A stretch of DNA of 64,000 nucleotides from Lysobacterales bacterium (GTDB lineage: Bacteria > Pseudomonadota > Gammaproteobacteria > Xanthomonadales > Xanthomonadaceae): the NCBI GenBank assembly GCA_014946745.1, contig JADCRD010000002.1, positions 310,001 to 374,000 of the forward strand. The letters are read 5' to 3'. Positions within the stretch are counted from its first letter, which is position 1. Each line of letters opens with the position of its first letter. The notes beneath the pieces were generated by a model that did not search any database, was not told where the DNA came from, and saw only the letters and a program-made list of their open reading frames with translations. The position numbers and the translations under genes are program-made. Below are positions 60,260 to 64,000 of the stretch, piece by piece.

Positions 60260-60934
60260 TCAATCTTCGCCGGAGAGCAGGTTCATCAGGTTCAGCAGGT
60301 GCGAGAACAGCACCACGATGCTGGAGAACAGGCTGACCGTGATCATGATCGGGTTGGCGTTGGGCTCGTGGATCAACCGGCTCACGTCCCAGAGGATGAA
60401 GCCGCTCATCAGCAGCACGGCGGCGCCCGAGATCGTCAGCGACAGCGCCGGGATCTGCAGGAACAGGTTGGCGACGACCGCGACGACCAGCACCAGGAGG
60501 CCGACCATCAGGAAGCCGCCCATGAAGTTGAAGTTCTTGCGCGAGACCACGGCATAGCCGGCCAGCGCGGTGAAGATCACCGCGGTGGCGCCGAGCGCAT
60601 TCAGTACCACCGACGCGCCACCGGGGATGCTCAGGTAGGCGCCGATCATCGGGCTGAACAGCAGGCCCACGGCGAAGGCCCAGCCGAAGGTGGCCAGGAT
60701 CTGCGCCTGGCCGTTGCCGATGCGCGAGATCAGAAAGGGCCCGCCGATGAACAGGGCCATGAACACCAGCCACATGCCGAGGCCCAGCGGAATGCGCAGG
60801 GCCAGGCCCGCGCCGGCGCCGACGGCGGCGACGCCGAGCACCAGGCTCAGCAGGATGAAGGTGTTGCGGACCAGGGTGTTGGTCGCGGCGACGGGCAGGG
60901 CCGCGGCGATGGGAACTGCAGGACGCTCGTTCAT
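60260..60934 (-). CDS. Bax inhibitor-1/YccA family membrane protein
   Basis: A 224-residue inner-membrane protein from ATG 60934 with seven hydrophobic helices. Family signatures are LVRNTFILLSLVLG, FTALAGYAVVSRKNFNFMGG and FILWDVSRLIHEPNANPI, with the C-terminal aspartates of the pH-sensing pair (D in ILWDVS). E. coli YccA interacts with FtsH and inhibits degradation of jammed SecY; some bacterial members leak calcium. The role here is by homology only. A terminator follows 36 bases later. Confidence 0.9.
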   Translation of the reverse strand: MNERPAVPIAAALPVAATNTLVRNTFILLSLVLGVAAVGAGAGLALRIPLGLGMWLVFMALFIGGPFLISRIGNGQAQILATFGWAFAVGLLFSPMIGAYLSIPGGASVVLNALGATAVIFTALAGYAVVSRKNFNFMGGFLMVGLLVLVVAVVANLFLQIPALSLTISGAAVLLMSGFILWDVSRLIHEPNANPIMITVSLFSSIVVLFSHLLNLMNLLSGED

Positions 60935-61005
60935 GGCGGTCTCCGTGGATGGGATTTGGTCAGGGATGGTAGCCGCTGGCGCCGTCAATGCGCCCTGTAG
61001 ACAGC

Positions 61006-61629
61006 CTAACGGCGGCGCGGTGCCGTCGAGCGCGCTGTACGGCCAGACCGGACAGCTGGCCGCTCGAATGGCGCGGACGCGACAGCGGGCGCGGCCTCTA
61101 GCACCTGCAGTTCGCCTGGACGCAAGCCCGCCAGGGCATGCGGGCCGATGGCCGTGCGGATGAGCCGCAGCGTGGGCAGGCCGACGGCCGCGGTCATCCG
61201 CCGCAGCTGGCGGTTGCGGCCCTCGCGCAGCACCACTTGCAGCCAGCTTTCGGGCACCGATTTGCGGAAGCGCACCGGCGGGTCGCGCGGCCACAGCCCG
61301 TCGGGCGGGCCCGCAAGACGGGTCACTTCGCAGGGCAGGCAGGGCCCGTCCTTGAGCCGCGGGCCGGCGGCCAGCGCGCGCAGCTGTGCGTCCGTGGCCT
61401 CGCCCTCGACCTGCACCACATAGGTCTTGGGCCATTTGTGCCGCGGCTGGGTGATGCGGGCGATCAGTGGGCCGTCGTCACTGAGCAGCAGCAGGCCCTC
61501 GGAATCGGCATCGAGGCGGCCAGCCGGATACACATCCGGCACCGACACCCAGTCGGCCAGCGTCGGGCGACCCTCGCCGTCGGTGAACTGGCAGAGCACG
61601 CCGTAGGGTTTGTTGAAGGCGATCAGCAT
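61006..61629 (-). CDS. RluE-type 23S rRNA pseudouridine synthase
   Basis: A 207-residue enzyme from ATG 61629 (MLIAFNKPYGVLCQF). The catalytic aspartate is in AGRLDADSEGLLLLSDDG; other RsuA/RluE features are HKWPKTYVVQVEG, LREGRNRQLRRM and VGLPTLRLIRTAIGP. RluE modifies U2457 in E. coli 23S rRNA; close relatives RluB, RluF and RsuA share motifs, but absence of an N-terminal S4 domain fits RluE. The last 20 residues are Arg/Ser-rich. Confidence 0.88.
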   Translation of the reverse strand: MLIAFNKPYGVLCQFTDGEGRPTLADWVSVPDVYPAGRLDADSEGLLLLSDDGPLIARITQPRHKWPKTYVVQVEGEATDAQLRALAAGPRLKDGPCLPCEVTRLAGPPDGLWPRDPPVRFRKSVPESWLQVVLREGRNRQLRRMTAAVGLPTLRLIRTAIGPHALAGLRPGELQVLEAAPAVASAPFERPAVRSGRTARSTAPRRR

Positions 61630-61696
61630 GGGCGGGGGCGCGAAACAACCGCGGCCGCACAAGGCGGCCGCGGCGGTTCAGCAGGCTGAAGTGGAC

Positions 61697-62680
61697 TCAG
61701 GATTCGGCGCTGGACTCGGCAGCGGCCTCGCTCGCGGCAGCATCGCTCGAAGCGGCATCGCCGGCCGGCTGTGCAGGCTCGCTGGCGGCGGGCTTGACGA
61801 AGCGCAGGGTCATGCGGTCGGACTCGCCGATGGCGACGAACTTCTCGCGGTCGACGTCACCGCCGCGCAGCACCGGCGGCAGCGACCACACGCCATTGGG
61901 ATGGTCGCGGGTGTCCTTCGGGTTGGCGTTGATCTCGGACTTCTCCTCCAGCTTGAAGCCGGCGGCTTCGGCCAGCGCGATCACCTGGGCTTCGGTCACA
62001 TAGCCGCTGCGACCGTCCGGCTCGGTGCCTTCAGCGGCGCGGTGCTCGACGATGCCCAAGGTACCGCCGTCGCGCAGCACGTCGTAGAAGCCCTTGAAGT
62101 AGGCCGGCGCCGCGCCCGAGGGCATCCAGTTGTGGACGTTGCGGAAGGTCAGCACGGTGTCGACCGAGCCGGGCGCACCGAACACCGGATTGGCTGGATC
62201 GAACTGCAGCACCTCGGCCTTGCCATAGACCTCGGCGTTGCCGGCCAGCTTTTCCTGGAAGCTCTTCAGCGCATTGCCGTAGTACTCGGCAGCACGCTCG
62301 TTGGCGGCCTTGGCCGGATCGACCACGGCGGCGATGTAGCGGCCACCGTCACGCAGCAGCGGCGCCAGGATCTCGGTGTACCAGCCGCCGCCCGGGGTGA
62401 TTTCAAGCACCACTTCGGTCGGCTCGACGCCGAAGAAACCCAGCGTCGGCACGGGGTTGCGGAAGGCGTCGCGGACGACGTTCTCGGGCGTGCGCCAGGC
62501 GCCGGCAACGGCTTGTTCGATCGGCGACTTCACCGGCTCGACAGGGGCCGGCGCAGGCGCCGGGGCCGGAGCCGGTTCAGCGGGCTTGGCAGCTTCGGTG
62601 GGCGGCGCAGGCGGAGCCTCGGACTGCGAGCAGGCGGCGAGCGACAGCACGATCAACAGCGGCAGGGTTTTCTTGAGCAT
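61697..62680 (-). CDS. Lipoprotein class I SAM-dependent methyltransferase-like protein
   Basis: A 327-residue protein. The signal ends in a lipobox (LLIVLSLAACS, Cys17), followed by an Ala/Pro linker (residues 20-50). The body is a Rossmann-like methyltransferase: motif I VVLEITPGGGWYTEIL, VDTVLTFRNVHNW as motif IV position, and LRDGGTLGIVEHRA. It resembles a group of predicted periplasmic methyltransferase-like proteins. Because SAM is not normally available in the periplasm, either the fold has another role or the targeting is unusual. The C-terminus is Ala/Ser/Glu-rich and low complexity. Confidence 0.8.
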   Translation of the reverse strand: MLKKTLPLLIVLSLAACSQSEAPPAPPTEAAKPAEPAPAPAPAPAPVEPVKSPIEQAVAGAWRTPENVVRDAFRNPVPTLGFFGVEPTEVVLEITPGGGWYTEILAPLLRDGGRYIAAVVDPAKAANERAAEYYGNALKSFQEKLAGNAEVYGKAEVLQFDPANPVFGAPGSVDTVLTFRNVHNWMPSGAAPAYFKGFYDVLRDGGTLGIVEHRAAEGTEPDGRSGYVTEAQVIALAEAAGFKLEEKSEINANPKDTRDHPNGVWSLPPVLRGGDVDREKFVAIGESDRMTLRFVKPAASEPAQPAGDAASSDAAASEAAAESSAES

Positions 62681-62859
62681 GAAAGGACTCCTCGCGGGGT
62701 CTACAGGGTTCTGGCGCCGCCGAGTCGGCGACGCGGCTGGAAACAGCGGGCCACGCTAGCACAGGGGCGTGAGGATGTAGAAAGGTCGGAAGGCGGATCG
62801 TCAGGCAGGGCTCAGCTGCCTGTGCGCGCTCAATCCTGAGCCCGGGCCGAGGCAGCTAA

Positions 62860-62905
62860 GCCCGACCGGCCGAAGCGCCGGGCCGCGCGCTTCGGCCGGT
62901 CGGGC
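62860..62905 (-). terminator. Hairpin downstream of the EndA-type nuclease gene
   Basis: A perfect 19-bp stem (62860-62878 with 62887-62905) and eight-base loop, 12 bases past the nuclease stop on the minus strand. No T-tract follows, but the length and position suggest a terminator or mRNA 3' stabiliser. Confidence 0.7.
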
Positions 62906-62916
62906 CTTGGGCGGTC

Positions 62917-64000
<1,084 letters not shown>

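Overview
The window is a chromosomal segment of a high-GC (about two thirds G+C in counted stretches of core genes) gammaproteobacterium. The gene content points to the Xanthomonadales/Lysobacterales (Lysobacter, Xanthomonas, Rhodanobacteraceae-like): HslV with a longer N-terminal pro-sequence, a secreted propeller protein ending in an 'LFSNGFE'-type motif, GGGATTA-type intergenic heptamers, and a peptide-modification island of a kind I associate with this order. No rRNA, tRNA or CRISPR array was recognised. Genus cannot be fixed from sequence reading alone.

Layout. 0-7 kb: tail of a HipA-like kinase with DUF3037, an orphan membrane-anchored protein, an LprI-type protein, a 213-bp MITE with 8-bp target duplication, a 14-repeat FG-GAP double propeller, and a zf-CHCC protein. 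7-24.9 kb: envelope and housekeeping genes: GT4 glycosyltransferase plus O-antigen ligase, hexose-6-phosphate mutarotase-like protein, an NtrX-like regulator lacking GAFTGA, a second GT4, TrkA-TrkH potassium uptake, a YdbS/YdbT PH-domain pair, an LpxL-like acyltransferase, Dtd, RpoD and a subtilase with two P domains. 25.4-27.5 kb: hslV and hslU separated by heptamer repeats.

27.7-46.5 kb is the accessory island and the most interesting part. Its recognised backbone is a putative RiPP system: ten NHLP-like precursor genes (nine open, one with an in-frame stop), four SagB-type dehydrogenases plus one 5'-truncated copy, and one intact class III nucleotide cyclase/TPR protein plus one truncated copy. 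Precursors share leader-like N-termini and end in a short variable tail around M-x-(V/I)-P-x-(I/V/L). No YcaO, lanthionine synthetase, radical SAM enzyme, peptidase or exporter is visible. Next to it lie two parallel three-gene cassettes of a type I cannot assign: a very small peptide gene (43 and 63 aa), a hairpin, a gene of unknown family, and a cupin-like protein with an HNH...H signature. These may be an undescribed peptide-modifying system. The island shows recent shuffling: a ~970-bp segmental duplication in which one copy carries a 178-bp MITE and the other is the empty site, truncated enzymes, and sharp GC shifts.

46.8-64 kb returns to core genes: recB and recD (no recC here), both carrying in-frame palindromic repeats; SRPBCC protein; serine hydrolase; rpe; DnaJ-domain protein; cytochrome c; DUF3667; purC; Mpo1-like; YccA/BI-1; RluE-type pseudouridine synthase; lipoprotein methyltransferase; and an EndA-type secreted nuclease running off the right edge.
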